Position numbers and translations under genes: made by a program. From JAISGQ01 sp964500965 (GTDB lineage: Bacteria; Bacillota; Clostridia; Oscillospirales; Acutalibacteraceae): DNA of 64,000 bases. The notes under the pieces were generated by a model. That model had not been told where the DNA came from and ran no database searches. It saw only the letters and a list, made by a program, of their open reading frames with translations. Shown in pieces: positions 63,157 through 64,000 of the stretch (within the stretch, counting starts at the first letter, position 1; each line of letters starts with the position of its first letter). The stretch lies in contig CAZCQZ010000003.1 in NCBI GenBank assembly GCA_964500965.1, forward strand, positions 1-64,000, given 5' to 3'.

Positions 63157-63783
63157 TTACTTGGAATAAAGCTCGACGATAAGGGTTTCTTCAACCTCAA
63201 GGTCAATATCCTCTCTGTTCGGGATGTCAATAACCTTTGCCTTGAGATTATCCCTGTCAAGGTCAAGCCATCTGACAATGGGCTTTGCAGCGGTTGCTTC
63301 AAGAACAGCCTTAATCTTTGCGCTGTCCTTGCTTGCCGGTGCAATGGAGATAGTCTCGCCGACCTTGGTGAGGTAGGAGGGAATATCAACGCGCTTGCCG
63401 TTGATTTGGAAATGACCGTGTACAACAAGCTGACGAGCCTCAGCTCTGGAAGACGCCCAACCGAGTCTGTAGACTATGTTGTCAAGGCGGCTCTCAAGGA
63501 TTCTGAGAAGGTTCTCACCGGTAATGCCCTGCTTGTGGGTAGCCATTTCATAATAATGGCGGAACTGATTCTCCAGAACGCCATAGTAACGCTTTGTAAG
63601 CTGCTTGGCTCTGAGCTGGAGTCCGTATTCGGAAGTCTTTTTACGACCCTGGCCGTGCTGACCGGGGACATAGCTTCTGCGCTCAAATGCGCATTTTTCA
63701 GTGTAGCAGCGATCGCCCTTGAGGAAGAGCTTCTTGCCCTCTCTACGGCAAAGTCTGCATGCGGGACCTGTATATCTTGCCAT
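63157..63783 (-). CDS. rpsD: 30S ribosomal protein S4
   Basis: 208 residues. [23 protein letters not shown], with four N-terminal cysteines (C9, C12, C26, C31) in a zinc-binding (C+) pattern, then the S4 domain [42 protein letters not shown]. It nucleates 30S assembly. Confidence 0.98.
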   Translation of the reverse strand: MARYTGPACRLCRREGKKLFLKGDRCYTEKCAFERRSYVPGQHGQGRKKTSEYGLQLRAKQLTKRYYGVLENQFRHYYEMATHKQGITGENLLRILESRLDNIVYRLGWASSRAEARQLVVHGHFQINGKRVDIPSYLTKVGETISIAPASKDSAKIKAVLEATAAKPIVRWLDLDRDNLKAKVIDIPNREDIDLEVEETLIVELYSK

Positions 63784-63811
63784 TTAAGGTTGCACCTCCG
63801 TAAATTTTTAA

Positions 63812-64000
63812 CTAGACGCGGCGTCTCTTCGGGGGACGGCATCCATTGTGGGGAATCGGGGTAACGTCCTTTATCATTGTGACGTTAAGACCGACAGTCT
63901 GAAGTGCACGAATAGCAGCTTCACGTCCGGAGCCGGGACCCTTGACGTATACCTTTACGTTTTTAAGACCGTGCTCCATAGCAGCCTTTGCAGCGGTTTC
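63812..64000 (-). CDS. rpsK: 30S ribosomal protein S11 (partial, C-terminal part)
   Basis: The window edge cuts the gene. The visible 62 residues begin [21 protein letters not shown] and end [12 protein letters not shown] before a TAG stop. This is the conserved S11 C-terminus ([34 protein letters not shown] type). 28 bp upstream of rpsD, which has GGAGG. Canonical order rpsM-rpsK-rpsD-rpoA-rplQ. Confidence 0.97.
   Translation of the reverse strand, partial: ETAAKAAMEHGLKNVKVYVKGPGSGREAAIRALQTVGLNVTMIKDVTPIPHNGCRPPKRRRV

Noticed and set aside
63018..63428. Minus-strand open frame between rpoA and rpsD
   Set aside because: Most of it overlaps rpsD in another frame. No conserved protein fits.

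Overview
The window is a chromosomal stretch from a spore-forming, low-to-mid GC member of the Clostridia, most likely an Oscillospiraceae/Ruminococcaceae-type gut anaerobe. The evidence is the SCIFF peptide with its radical-SAM maturase, the spore genes yabP, yabQ, spoVAE and sigK, a T-box leader in front of leucine genes, and a clostridial M32 peptidase, MetG and Fhs gene set. One run of 100 N (25863-25962) is flanked by an exact 55-bp duplication. It looks like a scaffolding join of overlapping contigs, so the source is probably a draft or metagenome assembly.

Left part (1-10.3 kb): a DUF1294 membrane protein, a secreted GHL10-type glycoside hydrolase and a very large GGDEF-PAS-GGDEF-EAL c-di-GMP protein. 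Next is an operon of ribulose-phosphate epimerase with an Rnf-like cluster in the order C-D-E-A. That cluster lacks rnfG and rnfB and has lost the conserved redox-ligand residues of its membrane subunits. It is the least ordinary system here.

10.3-23 kb, minus strand: hpf; the division/spore block yabO(rqcP)-yabP-yabQ-divIC-yabR; and a T-box-controlled leuACDB-ilvBN operon that runs into rqcP without an evident terminator. A PLP decarboxylase and the SCIFF precursor with its maturase follow. 23-28 kb, minus strand: spoVAE, a DUF5711 propeller protein, truA and an O-antigen-ligase-like membrane protein interrupted by the gap. 28-33 kb, plus strand: metG, tatD, an M32 carboxypeptidase and rph.

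33-51.7 kb: an XRE regulator, a histidine phosphatase, a lipoprotein, a membrane protein, and a cysteine desulfurase-ThiI-(CinA-sortase B fusion) operon. Then a YcxB-like protein, secDF, an operon fhs-tsaE-tsaB-rpiB-asnS-aminotransferase, and a divergent rodA/ftsW-type gene. 51.7-58.6 kb: a DUF421/DUF4363 pair, a TIM-barrel isomerase, small membrane proteins, an uninterrupted sigK, a yhbD-bactofilin unit behind a promoter with two palindromic operators, a frameshifted DinB-like gene, a GNAT acetyltransferase and a TmrB-like NTPase.

58.7-64 kb: a marR-citrate synthase operon, an alpha/beta hydrolase, and the end of the ribosomal alpha operon (rpsK partial, rpsD, rpoA, rplQ). No tRNA, rRNA, CRISPR array, prophage or complete insertion sequence was recognised. 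Start codons were chosen by Shine-Dalgarno spacing, and several are TTG or GTG.
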